Source: Onchocerca volvulus
Taxonomy: Eukaryota > Nematoda > Chromadorea > Rhabditida > Onchocercidae
Assembly: GCA_000499405.2 (NCBI GenBank)
Contig: HG738139.1
Span: forward strand, 690,564 to 754,563
Reading direction: 5' to 3'
Length of the DNA stretch: 64,000 nucleotides
Shown: piece by piece, positions 36,099-48,329 of the stretch
How positions within the stretch are numbered: position 1 is the first letter of the stretch
Layout: every line of letters starts with the position of its first letter
Program-made: the position numbers and the translations under genes
Notes under the pieces: generated by a model
Seen by the model: the letters and a program-made list of their open reading frames with translations, nothing else
Told to the model about the DNA's origin: nothing
Databases searched by the model: none

Positions 36099-37777
36099 CT
36101 ATCCCCGTTTGACATATGTTATCCTTATATATTACTTCAGCATTATATCAGAAAAATTGAAATGAAATAGCAATATGATAAATATATTGAGGTAACTACT
36201 AAAAATTCATTCATAAATGTAAATTTCAAGACAGGCTAAATCAATCGAAGGTAGAATTTCGTGATAGAATAAATGAAATTTGGATTTCAAAATATATTGA
36301 ATTGCGTATGCAATCTGAAAAGTTCACCGTTTGCGGAAGAAGATGAAGTTATAATTGTTGGTTACACCCAAAATTTCATAGTCCCAATATCAACAGCAGA
36401 CATTCACGTGAAAATCTCAAGCATAAATTTCCTTCAACACGTGAAATTCTTAATGTCCAACAAATATCAAGAGCACAGACGTTGGAATGTTTCACGGCTG
36501 ACCGATATTCACAGAAATGGCATGGCATTGTATGACATATCGTTGGCGTGAAATTGGTAAGCGTTGTATTCTCATCATTTGGCGTCGTTGTTTAACCTTT
36601 TGACCTTTTATTATGATCGGGTAAAACGTAGTGACTTATTGCGTCATTTTGCTTTGATTTCATCTAATTACGGGTGACATTAATTCTTTCCGAAGAGTGT
36701 TTGATGTCCTTACTCTCCATTTATACGTTGTGTTTAACAATATCTCTAACTTTAACTCTGTAATTTATCAAGGAGTGAATTGCTGAAGATGTGTTCCAAC
36801 GAGATGATGCTTGCATCTGTTAATTTCATCGAAATTCATAGATTCATGTTATCTGCAATATTTTCCAGCTGATCAACAGAATAAGCACCAACTTCTGGAC
36901 CATTAGTCAACCGAGTAGTTTTTTCCGGAAGATATCAGTCACATGATTATTATTTAAGGAATTGGTTTGATTCCTTATCAAACCAATAATATTTTTTTTT
37001 TTTTTTTACTAAGACCAATTGAATAAAACTGCATTCTAAAAAATAATCGATTGATCAACGTTTTGCATGGTAATTGAATGATCTTTTCATGGAAATCAAA
37101 TGAATGACCTTTTCTTGCCATTTTTTGAGAAGCTTTTGATGTTGAAATGGTACAGAAAGTATTTTATTAAATGAAAGCAGAAGACAATGCTATCAAATTC
37201 TGATACAATACCATTGCTGATATAATAAAAAGTCATTGTTCAATTATTTCAAATTCATTTATGTTGGAAGAAAGCTTTGAATAGTCAATATTAGAATGAA
37301 ACATTTGAAGAAAAACTTCTTCTCAATCCAATAATTGATCTTTTTATCATAAGCTAAGGAAAAAAAAAATTGTCACTGACGAGAAAATGAAGATGAGTTA
37401 ATTCGAAGATAATTTGTAAATTGGAAAGTTTCATGTCGAGAAAAATCTTTAATAGTTCTTTACTTACCTTGAAACGGTCATGTTATTTCTAAAGAAATAA
37501 TTTTCAAAAAAAAAAAAAATAATTGAAGAACAATCGCCGCTCACGTAAATATACTCTTATCTCAATAACTGAATAATTTACCACATCGACAACGGATGAT
37601 TAATTACATTAATTACATCTTAACACATGATTTATGCATCGTATTAATCAATCGTAGATGTCAACAATGACAAACTGATAGCCATAAATAACTTGGCCAA
37701 AAAAACATGTATCAAATGATATTCTGCCAATATACTTATCAATAAATGTTGACCGTTTCTACAAATAAATATACAAA
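36099..37777. other. Intergenic stretch with decayed repeat material
   Basis: No exon was accepted, although the plus strand is open for 92 codons at 36273-36551. The segment 37654-37760 is an old, diverged copy of the inner part of the ~1 kb repeat that follows (matching 38041-38148). The T run at 36991-37007 is simple sequence. Confidence 0.45.
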
Positions 37778-38760
37778 TAAATCTACAAACATTATGATTT
37801 CTGTCGTAATAACTTTCTCTTCATTGTGAATAAAAAAGGTAATATCACGGTTTCAGTCTTTTCTTGAAACTAATTTTTTTGTCATTTTTTTTCAAAAATG
37901 ACTGCCAAAAAATAACTGGCGAATAAACGCTACGTTAACTTGGATTAAAAAGGGAGTTCACCGGATATCAACCAGTCACCGTTTAATAGAAACCGGAAGA
38001 TCAATCACCAACGACTGATTAAAAGCACTTCTATTGGTCAGTCATAGTTGCCAACAATGGACGGATTGATAGCCATGAAGAATTTGCAGAAAGAAACATT
38101 ATCAATGATGACAATCAGTATATTTATCAATAGATGTTGATCGTGTCGTCGTGCTTATGCAGATTATCAGTTCAAACTTTATATAGATATTTCAAAAAAT
38201 ATATAATAAGCAATCAGATATTAGCGAAATGTTTTGAATGTGCTGACATTTAAAGCAAAGTACAAGAAAGAGTAAAAGTATGCTTCCATTATGAAATGAA
38301 AGATTTGCGAAATAAACTTCAACTGAAATTCGCCGTTATGGAAGCGGCTGACGATCTTTGCTGATAACGATGATTTATTTTCTATCAGACGTTAAACATA
38401 TCAGATTATTCTACATCTTCCTTTTTATGCTCATAAAATCTTTCCATCTTATCAATCTATTATGAACTAATCAAAATGTTATTTACGTAAGAGGAATTGC
38501 GTTGAAATCATCTTACTACATCTTATAACTAACCCAAATCTAGCGTTTTAGTCTGTTCTCTGTCTCTTATTTCAATTCCAGTCCGACAATTCTAATTTCA
38601 TTTTTTTTTAGGTTGAAGATATGACTGATAATTTTACGAAGACCATTTGAATAAACTCTGTTCCATTTCAAACTTTTAAATTAAATGCCACAATGAACTT
38701 TGACATCTCCCAGTTATTTTTTCAAGCATTTGATACAACGATGATTAAAAAAAAAAAACA
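37778..38760 (+). repeat. ~1 kb dispersed repeat, copy A
   Basis: This block matches 46986-47975 in the same orientation. The first ~590 bases are nearly identical (for example CGGATATCAACCAGTCACCG here against CGGATATCAACTAGTCACCG in copy B). The last ~350 bases are diverged but still alignable, down to GCCACAATGAACTTTGACA against GCCACAATGAATTTTGACA. No long open frame, terminal inverted repeat or terminal direct repeat was seen. The strand is nominal. It is probably a non-autonomous mobile element or recent duplication. Confidence 0.8.
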
Positions 38761-39811
38761 CAAATAAATGAATTGTGAAGCATTTTCCTTTAAATGGACA
38801 GTGTTACTTCAAAAGTAATCTGTCATTTTTGTTTGGTTCCAATTATCGATTTCTAGTTAATTGCAGATAAATATGAGTGTCTTAGGTTGTTGTATGCGTA
38901 CAAGAATCTTTATTGTAGTAACGATTGAAATAAAAATCAGAAACACATATTTAATAATTTCATCCGAAATAATTCGAGATATCAGAAATTAAAAAGTAAA
39001 TTAAATACATGTACTAAAAGCAAAAAGTTCGCCATCTAATAATTATTTTATATAGCAATATATATCATGTTCATTGCTAAGTTATTCATTTTGTCATTAA
39101 AAAAATTTCATTACTCAAAATTGAATAGTATATGATAATTATGATTGTATTCCTTTGCAAAATTAACTTTTCAGAAATATTAAGATTGAGCGTATTGACT
39201 AAACACTAAACACTAAACTATCACTAAACGATTGATGAAAAATGATAATGAGCATTGAAAAAAATCAATGATAACTTGCACATTTGATAACTAATTTCTT
39301 TTAAGATGGCTTAAATAGAAAATAGCAATTCAAATAAAATATTATGAAAAGTGTATTATACTAAAAGCTTCAAAATTTTCACTTCAAATTATGCTTTCGA
39401 AAAATAAAAAATTTTTAAATTTGAAATGAAAGAATTGAGAAGATTTTTATGCTTGATTTTTCTGCTTTTTTGTTCAATCTGAAATAATATGGACAGTGTC
39501 ACAGATTAAGAAAAAAAAAGATCAGCTATATAAAACTAACTAAAAAATCTAATTTTTCGTTTAAAAAAAAAAATGAAAGTATCAAAAAGGAATGTGACAG
39601 TTATGCAAATTTTTTCTACAAATGGCTATCAAATTCAGCAGCTTGTTATTCTTCTCTATGATAATATGTAATTATCGCACCAGACAACTGTAATAAATAA
39701 AACTTTTTTTTTTTAATTAAAATTTAAAAATTTTTATTACTTCTTCAATATTATTCTATGTTTAATCAAATATCATTGAATAGTTAACTTCATATTGATA
39801 AAACTTGAGAA
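38761..39811. other. AT-rich intergenic stretch
   Basis: Nothing recognised. A C-terminal exon of the WDR23-like gene could lie here if its donor at 39851 (GTAAGA) is used, but no exon with a final WD repeat was found. Confidence 0.4.
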
Positions 39812-42800
39812 TTATTCTTTATAATATATTAAAGTATTGATCAATCTTACTGTTACGCAAGATATTTCGGAATTATCTGGATGCCAGCTGGAATTATAAA
39901 TAAGAGTTCCTTGCTGATGAAAACTTCGTACCTCACCGGTGACAATATCGAAAACTGCAAAATGAATAAAAAAATTTGTAATAATTAATGAGATAAAAAT
40001 TTATTTACACTAATAAATATCGTCAATAATATGCTTAAAACTTACTATAAAGATAACCAATTGAACTAGTAACATATATGTAACGATGCCCAGTAATTTG
40101 TGGTGAAAATTTAGCCCGAAGGAAAAACTCTTCTTCATCTCTTCTTCGTCCTGTTTTTATACTAATATATTACATAATTCATGTAAATACAATTGGCTAA
40201 TTGAAAAATAATTTTTTTCTTTTCTTAATTGCTAAAAAAATTTGCATAAATAAAATAAATTTACGAAATATGACCACTTGATAAAATCGATATCGCTTCC
40301 CGCACATTTTGCTGTTGATAATTCTCAAATGGTTCATTCTAAAAATTAATATTACCTAAAATATTGGAAACAACAAAAAAATCATATAAAATTCAATTTT
40401 TACGATAAAAAATCATTTGATGTTATTCGGAAAATCCGTTTAAATTAATCGAATTTACTCAAATGCAAATAACTTAAGATTCCTTAGAAATATATTCGCA
40501 AAGTAATCATTTTTCAGTTCACATTACACTCTTTACAATCGTGATAAATTTTTTTTTTTTTTTAAATTGATATATACTGAATTAGATATAATGAAATTCG
40601 ATGATGCACCGCAGGAAATCGTAAATCCCAAACGTCAATTCTGGTACCACAACAGGAAGTTGTAACAATATATTTATCTTGACTATCACTATCAATATGA
40701 GCAATATTATATGAAGGAGTAAAAGATAATTGAACAGGATAGACATTTCTGGAAGAACGATTATCCCATACCTAAACGTAATTTTTATGTCAACTAAATT
40801 GCTTATCAGTTGAAATGGCTGTTTGATATCGAACAATCATAAGAAAATTAACGAATTTTGTTTATTTTGAAAATCATAATCGTATAATTCTTGATACATC
40901 ATTTATAAATAATTTCGTTCTTTATGTTGTTACATACGGATAAATAACAAATTCCATATTACGAAGCTGTTCCATTATTTTTTCATCTTTTTTTTGCCAT
41001 TAAATCCTCCCTTCTTCATTAATTTGACAGTCAAAAACTTTTCACTCTGAGATTCTCATTCTTTAGAAATCACGTATATCGTCAATCTTTTATCGTTAAA
41101 TAAATGAACAAAACGATTCCGAAAAATATTAAATTTAACTTTCGATTTCGTCTTGTATTGCCATTTACAATAAAAAAAATACTATCTTAGTCATGCAAGC
41201 AATTTACATAATTTTATCATATTTTAAAAAACCTTTTGTCATTTTACAATCAAAAACAATAAATTCCTTTACCTTCCATAAACCATCGGAAGCTGCAGTG
41301 TAAAAAATACCAGGATTACATTTTGACGAGCCAACTGCCAAAATATCTTTTCTATGAGCGTTGAACTGAAATTACTTACTTTTACATTTAAAGCCTTTAT
41401 ATTTTAATTCACTCAATTTTTCATTATTGATTCTAAAAATTAAACTATTACATTATATTCTGTTCAAGCAATATTTTTTTCTCAAAATCTCCTGATATGC
41501 ATTTGAAATTTTTTGAACATTTTTATACTATTCAGTTGTTGCTAAAAAAAACTATGGAAGTAAACTGGGATTTAATTCTTTCTGGAAATTTTAAATCAAC
41601 GAAAATACATACAGAAAACCGGTGATGACGTGGTATATCGATACGGATGACACCTAATTGACCGCCCGATTCAACAACGAAAAGATAATTATCCTCCATG
41701 TTGAAGCTTACATTTGAACAAATATTCCTAAAATTAATTAATCTCATTTAGCAGGTTAAAAGCAAGGGAAGGTGTAAAGAATGAAAGTTAGAAAAACGAA
41801 AATAAAATTTGCCGCAAATAATATTTAAAATCAATTGAATATAATACTCTTCCTATTGTTGTTGGAGGAAAAAATGAAATAAAGCAATTTACCAACTGAA
41901 AGCATTTGGCTGTACGAGATGGAATAAATTCCAACGCATTGGCTCGTTAATTCGATTTACATGAAAGTAGTAAACTAAAATAATGAATTAATTTTACTAA
42001 TAAAATTATTCAGTTTCGTTCTATTCTTGCAAATTTAATGCTTTCTTCAGGAAAATGTAATTCAATTCATTTTTTTATACTGAAAATAAAAATTGAAACT
42101 AATATGCGATATGATAAGTGATAAGAGAGAAGAAGATACGATATGAGTCAAGCGTTGTGTAAGCCAAATGATCACCCTTCGTACTTCGTGTGATATCAGT
42201 GATAATACGATATCGACTTGGGGCATTGTAGCTATTCAACAATCTATAGCGCTGTGATTTCTGACGCATATGAAATCTTAAAATGTTATCTGAAAAAATT
42301 GCTCAACTATTCATCTGAGGCGAAGAAATGAAGCAAAATATGATTAAATATAAAACTCAAAACTATAAATGAAATATCGACTGATCGTTGATCAAAATTC
42401 AGCAATGCATTGATTGATGCATTTAATAATGCATGTAATATGTAGTAAAAATAAATTTAAATAGTCATTTTACCAATTTTTTTATTTTTAACCCTAAATT
42501 TTTTTTTCTTCAGATTCTTTCCTTATTTTAAATCCTTGAAATCTTTCCTTGTTGACATCGATATTTCATTTTTTTCATTTGGCGATTTTTCAATTTTGTT
42601 CGATATGAAGAAAATTTTGATCAAATAGATATTATATGAAATGATAACTTTTATGTTAGTTTTATCATTTTTATCTCATGTAAAATTCTTACCTAATATT
42701 TCAGAAGTACTGAATAGGACAACTTACTGATAAAATATTACCTTGACTTAGCGTGAACAATCTTTCATTTGGCAAATGGAAACAGCGTAATAATGCCACA

Positions 42801-43183
42801 GAAGTTACTCGTGTTGTCTCATCTCGATTTGGAAAAAATCTAACAAAAAAATTTAAATAAGTTAAAGATAGCAAAGTTTTACTTTCAAACGTGTTTAGAA
42901 TTAACACAATATTTTGGTATGTAATTGATAGCAATTTTTTTAAATCGATTTTCGATCTTTGTTTGTCTAGAAAGAAATGAAAAAAAGAAGTTCAAAACCT
43001 ATTAGCTAGATTAGCTTTCCGGGACGGTGTGAAATTACTCCATTTGTTTGATATAAACGGTTCTTGACGACTTGGTTGTTTTCTATATTGTCCCATTTCA
43101 CGATTTCTCATCATTTTTCCAATTTGCATTTTCGGTAACGATGCACCTGATTCAGCTGTCATCCATCTTTTGAAATCCTCCAT
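39812..43183 (-). CDS. wdr-23: Divergent WDR23/DCAF11-like WD40 protein, one junction unresolved
   Basis: Exons: 42999-43183, 42742-42839, about 42144-42289, 41893-41974, 41613-41727, 41273-41365, 40578-40771, 40265-40338, 40046-40150 and 39812-39954. Their order and motifs follow DCAF11/WDR23: FFPNRDETTRV near the first blade, RLLNSYNA, WNLFHLV, GIFYTAASDGLWKVWDNR, YIVTTSC, RIDVWDLRF, FLRAKFSP, FDIVTGEV and SSWHPDNSEISCV. WDR23 is a substrate receptor of a CUL4-DDB1 ubiquitin ligase; in C. elegans it represses SKN-1 (family knowledge). All junctions fit in phase except one: after LAYTTLDS (about 42144) there is no GT donor that reaches the next exon (YYFHV, 41974) in frame. The frame runs to TAG at 42099. 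The protein also ends early (VTVRLINTLIYYKE) without the usual last WD repeat. It may be a degenerate paralogue. Confidence 0.75.
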
Positions 43184-44635
43184 ATTCTAAAAAAAAAAAA
43201 AAAAAGCAAGAAGCATTTTTTGGGAATTCAAGTTTGAAAGAATCATTAACATACCACTGATTCGCAGAATAAACATCAAAATAAATTGTTCTTTCAAAAT
43301 AATATTCCTTTTTTTTTTTAATAACAGTATACAGAAAATTGAAATTAAATGTCGAAAATCAAATTTTTAAACAATTAATTACTTAATTCAATCTGCAAGA
43401 GATGTTCATTAAAGCAGTATTGATTATTCCGAAAGAAAGATAAAACGAAAAGCTTTAGTCGTGTTTAAAATTTCAATAAAATTCGTTATAAGATTGATTC
43501 TAATGAAACAGGACAAAAAAGAGCGTTATTTGGTAGCATAGAAAGATTACTTTAATTTCATTTCAATGAGGAAAATAGAAATTGATTATTATTAGGAATC
43601 CAAATGGCAAAAAGAGATGAAATAAATCTGAACGTTTGAAGAAGCATTTGAAGAATATACAAAATAAAGATCAAAATAAAAATTAGAAATACAGCGCATT
43701 TCGAAAATTGCTTTTTGCATCAATAATTTTATCAAATACTCATAGATAGTGTATTCATTGCTTATTTTCCAATGTATAAATGAATTTTCTGCCTAGTTTA
43801 TATCAAATTTCGAAAAGTTTTTCTTTTCTACATTATTTGGTCCTTTTGAATACTTCATTTTTCGCAACAACAATTTCTAATTTCTCTCAAATTTTAACAA
43901 AGAAATTTCAATTATGCAAGTTATGAATGGATTGTGTAAAGAAGATTTATCTCATGCTTAGGCTTCAATCATTTATTACACCAATTAATTGTTACGACAA
44001 TGAAAAACGACAAAATCGCATGGTCTACGAGTACGAAATTCTACGAATATTCATAAATTAAATCATGCGAAAAGTTGATACTATGAAATATTTCTTGAAT
44101 TAAAGCTGAAAGATAACATCTACAATGGCTAAAGAATCGAACAACTCAATATATCAATGAAGGATCAAAAAACCTCTTGCAATTATGATAACTAAGGATT
44201 AATTATGATCTTAGCCAATGAGATTTTAGAAATAAATCAATCAATCTTTCCCGCTTTTTTATGATCAATCATATCTTGGGGGCAAAATGCGCGCAAAATG
44301 CATTTTTCAAGAATTTGCATAAAAATTTACAATAATCATTGATAAAAAAGAAGCAAAAAATGAGTGTAATTCTTTGATAATTTCCGGATATTTTTTCACC
44401 GGTTGCATTTCAAGGGCTTCAACAGATTTTCGACTTATCTGATTTTTACAGATGATAGGTTTTGCCTTAAATATGTTAAATTTTTTGAGGATGCTTATAG
44501 ATAAATTCAGACAATGATTTTTTCCAATTTTCTACGAGTTGCCAAAGCTTAGTTTTCAATTCAAATGTTAAAAAATAGTATTTGATCTGTTTGTCGTCAA
44601 GAAATTTTACTGAAACTTTTTTAGATATAAAGGTA
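43184..44635. other. Intergenic stretch between divergent genes
   Basis: A run of 18 T followed by AG on the minus strand (43187-43206) directly precedes the first WDR23-like exon and could be a cis or spliced-leader acceptor. On the plus strand TTTTTTAG at 44617-44624 lies just before the ATG at 44636 and could serve the plus-strand gene in the same way. Nothing else was recognised. Confidence 0.45.
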
Positions 44636-45917
44636 ATGAGAGAAATGAATACATTGGATAGTGGGAATATTATTGATCGATCCGATGTTCAAAATAGTTC
44701 ACAACAATTATCAGATCAGCAGGGAAAGCTGAACAGTGATTTATTATGGATAGCTAATGGAAATTCAATGTTGCGTGCTTCTCTTATATTGCTTACTATT
44801 GTGATAATTTTGTTTACTGTCATGAAAATTTGTAAATTAACTTATCAAATACAATATCGTTATCATCGAGAACAAAAGGTTTTGTTGCAATCATTTTAAC
44901 GAATTTACTAAAAAATTTAGTGAATTATGAAGGAAAGTTTCTTATCTTATCATGCTGGAAATTTATTAATGAAGTTATCTTCTCATTCATTTATAATCTT
45001 TAATCATCTATCTTGTTAATACTTATTTCTAATTCGTTCATTTGATTTATAGGTAATCAGAGAGAAAATTCATTCATAAATTTACACGAAATCTTCAAAT
45101 AAATTTATTATCAAAAATATTTGAAAATTCTTTCAGATTAATTCAGTGGATTAATCAATTAATTAATTAATTAATTCAACAATTTTTACAATTATTAATT
45201 CAATAAATATCAGTTCAAATATGTTTGAAAGCTTAAATTAGTTTCATATGAGTGGAATGATCTTTTCAATATGATATCGTAAGAAATATTATTCCAGACA
45301 AGAAAATCTACCAGCGAAATCCCTCAAATAACGGTTCGAACGGATTCAGCAAATTCTTCGTTTTCCCCAAATGAAAAAAGAAATCAAAAAAAGCGTACAT
45401 TATCTCGAACTTCTCGAAGATGGTAAATATTTACATATTTGTTTTGAAAAAATAAAAAAAAAACTTTTTATTTATTCAACTTTAACCATTTGTCTGTTGG
45501 TTGACCTTAAATATATTTAACTTTACCTTGATTAGATTTGATAAAATCTGTTCTTTCTAGCAACAATAGCAAAGCCATCTAATTATTTTATCAATTACAC
45601 ATTTGTTCAGCGGTTAACTAATTCGTCGATCAATGATTACAGAAATCATGACAAATATTCGCTAACTTTTTTGATGTTTAGGAAAACGAAATCAAATTTA
45701 AACTCAAATTCATTACTTAGTAAAAAAATGAAGGCCAATATATCTTTATCGACTGAATCGGATTCGATGCAAGCGAAGTCAGAAAAGGTTACAATGATCA
45801 ATTTAATTTTTTTTGCTGATGAATATCACAGAGATACTGGAGAATACTTATTGGTACTTACCAGTTCTAAATTAAAATAGCTTCGCTTTTCGTTTTTAGC
45901 AATGCAATAAGCATTAA
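44636..45917 (+). CDS. Small single-pass membrane protein, family unknown
   Basis: Four exons join in phase: 44636-44878, 45298-45422, 45682-45787 and 45900-45917 (163 residues). Residues ~1-44 are polar and Ser/Gln-rich. A single hydrophobic helix follows at about 46-66 (ASLILLTIVIILFTVM). After it comes a long basic, Ser-rich tail (KRNQKKRTLSRTSRR; NSLLSKKMKANISL). There is no obvious signal peptide, so the helix is probably a signal anchor. The basic side after the helix predicts a cytoplasmic tail under the positive-inside rule. All donors and acceptors are good (TTCCAG, GTAAAT, GTTTAG, TTTTTAG). I do not recognise the family. Confidence 0.6.
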
Positions 45918-46985
45918 ATCAGTTGGTAGACGCAAGATTTACGACAAATTAAGTGGAGAAGTTTTTGTTTCAGACATATTCAATGTTGAATTCAAGTTTG
46001 AAATCATCGACGAAAAGCACTGAAATGAAAGACGCAGCTCAATCTCAACATTAATCATCTTTTTCTATTTATTTGATTTCATTTAATGTCGTGTCTGAAA
46101 TCAAAGTTCACATCCATCATCTTTATTAGCACGAATTGATTTGCTGCTACTTACTTCGTATGATTTTTCCACTAAAAAACTATTTCTAAATTCAAGCTTT
46201 TCGATTAAAACTATTTATAAATTAAATTTCACTGATATCATCGGAATGATGAACTATGCCGGAGAGCATAATATTCAAATTCGGTTCATCCGTGATAGCA
46301 ATGATGTTAGATGAAACATGCATAATTTTGTTAGCTTGCCATTGCTTTTTAGAAACGAATAATGTTTAATTAGGTAATACAATACTTCTTTCTTCTGGAA
46401 ATGGTACTTGATAATAGTAAACAAGAAGCAAATGAAAATAATTCCAAGTTCATACTGAATAAATTGTAACGAAAAAAGACCAATCAACTAAAATTAGAAT
46501 TTAACGCCCAAATTTTCAAAAAATATTCATTGTAATTAATTAGAACTTGATATATACCTCTTATTACCGAAATTTTTTATTAATTAATTCATTGCAAATA
46601 AGAATACAACAATTGGAAATGACGAATTTTTTCATCAATTAATTTATTTTTTCAAACTTATTTATTATTATCCAGTCGAATTATAATCATTCTTTATGCA
46701 GTCGAATAGATTTCGAATTTTTCATTAAAAATTTAATTTAGTTAAAAGAAAAAATAAGAAAAATTAGCATAATTAAAATGATTATAATTATTAATGAATA
46801 AAATCCAAAATTCTACTAATATAATTAAAATATTTTTACAAAAATGAAATTGCACAAGTAGGTTAAATATCGTTTTGTAAATTTAAAAATAATATAATCG
46901 TACAATAAATCAGAAAAATTGATAACCATTAGTTTGTTTCACTGTTATTTATTTATTGGACGAGAACAACCAAGTTTTTATTATT
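45918..46985. other. AT-rich intergenic stretch
   Basis: No exon or repeat was recognised. Confidence 0.4.
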
Positions 46986-47975
46986 TATAAATCTACAAAC
47001 ATTATGATTTCTGTCGTAATAACTTTCTCTTCATTGTGAATAAAAAAAGGTAATATCACGGTTTCAGTCTTCTCTTGAAACTAATTTTTTTGTCATTTTT
47101 TTTCAAAAATGACTGCCAAAAAATAACTGGTGAATAAACGCTACGTTAACTTGGATTAAAAAGGGAGTTCACCGGATATCAACTAGTCACCGTTTAATAG
47201 AAACCGGAAGATCAATCACCAACGACTGATTAAGAGCACTTCTATTGGTCAGTCATAGTTGCCAACAATGGACGGATTGATAGCCATGAAGAATTTGCAG
47301 AAAGAAACATTATCAATGATAACACTCTATCAGTATATTTATCAATAGATGTTGATCGTGTCGTCGTGCTTATGCAGATTATCAGTTCAAACTTTATAGA
47401 TATTTCAAAAAATATATAATAAGCAATCAGATATTAGCGAAATGTTTTGAATGTGCTGACATTTAAAGCAAAGTACAAGAAAGAGTAAAAGTATGCTTCC
47501 ATTATGAAATGAAAGATTTGCGAAATAAACTTCAACTGAAATTCGCCGTTATGAAAGCGGCTGACAATCTTTGCTGATAACGATGAGTTCTATTTCTATC
47601 AGATGTTAAGCATCTTCCCTTTTATGCTCATAAAACCTTCGTTCCAGTTTATTAATCTATTACACGTCAAGTTTTACATAAAATTGACATGAATGAAATT
47701 ATCTTACGTCATCTTAATAATTAACCCAAATTTTTGTTTTATTCTATGCCTTTTTTTTCAATTTCTAATCATCAATTTTGATTTTCGCTTCCTCTTAGCT
47801 CAAAAATGTACCTGCATATATCAGTTCCTGGTGATATTATGGCTGAGTTTCATGACGAACACTTGGAAAACTTTCCGCTTTATTTCGAACTTTCAAATAT
47901 GCCACAATGAATTTTGACAACTCTCAACTGTTTCTATATTTTCACAATGGTGTCGATGAAGAAAATAAACTGATT
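46986..47975 (+). repeat. ~1 kb dispersed repeat, copy B
   Basis: Same orientation as copy A at 37778-38760 and 9.2 kb away. Homology starts sharply at ATAAATCTACAAACATTATG in both copies and fades at the right end. Differences in the first part are single bases plus a few short indels (for example ATGATGACAATCAG in A, ATGATAACACTCTATCAG in B). Confidence 0.8.
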
Positions 47976-48329
47976 CAACGATATTATTTAATTGTTATTT
48001 TTCAACTTGATTTTCAATAAAGTTAAAAGCTGCTGCAATTATTTCACCTTTGACATTCACCAAATATTACGCAAATTTATCGGGTAGATTTGAAATTGAA
48101 TTAAAGTTTTCATTAGAAAAGGAAGCGTTTAATTGAATTATGAAAAATGCGCAAATATTATCATTAGTTTCTTCTTTTTTTAATTACAGAAAGGATAAAA
48201 ATACATTTAAATTTCGATTATAATACATTTCCATTTATCTTATCAATAGAAATTTTTTATGTCAACTTATTCTTGCGATCTCCAATTGTAATTTCAAATT
48301 ATATTTTAAACTCATAATATTATAGGAAT
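47976..48329. other. 3' flank of the nicotinic receptor gene
   Basis: AT-rich; presumably holds the 3' UTR of the receptor gene. No feature recognised. Confidence 0.4.

Noticed and set aside
36273..36551. 92-codon plus-strand frame upstream of tbc-10
   Set aside because: It is open and not low-complexity, but no splice partner or family was found, the opposite strand is also open over part of it, and it lies next to decayed repeat material.
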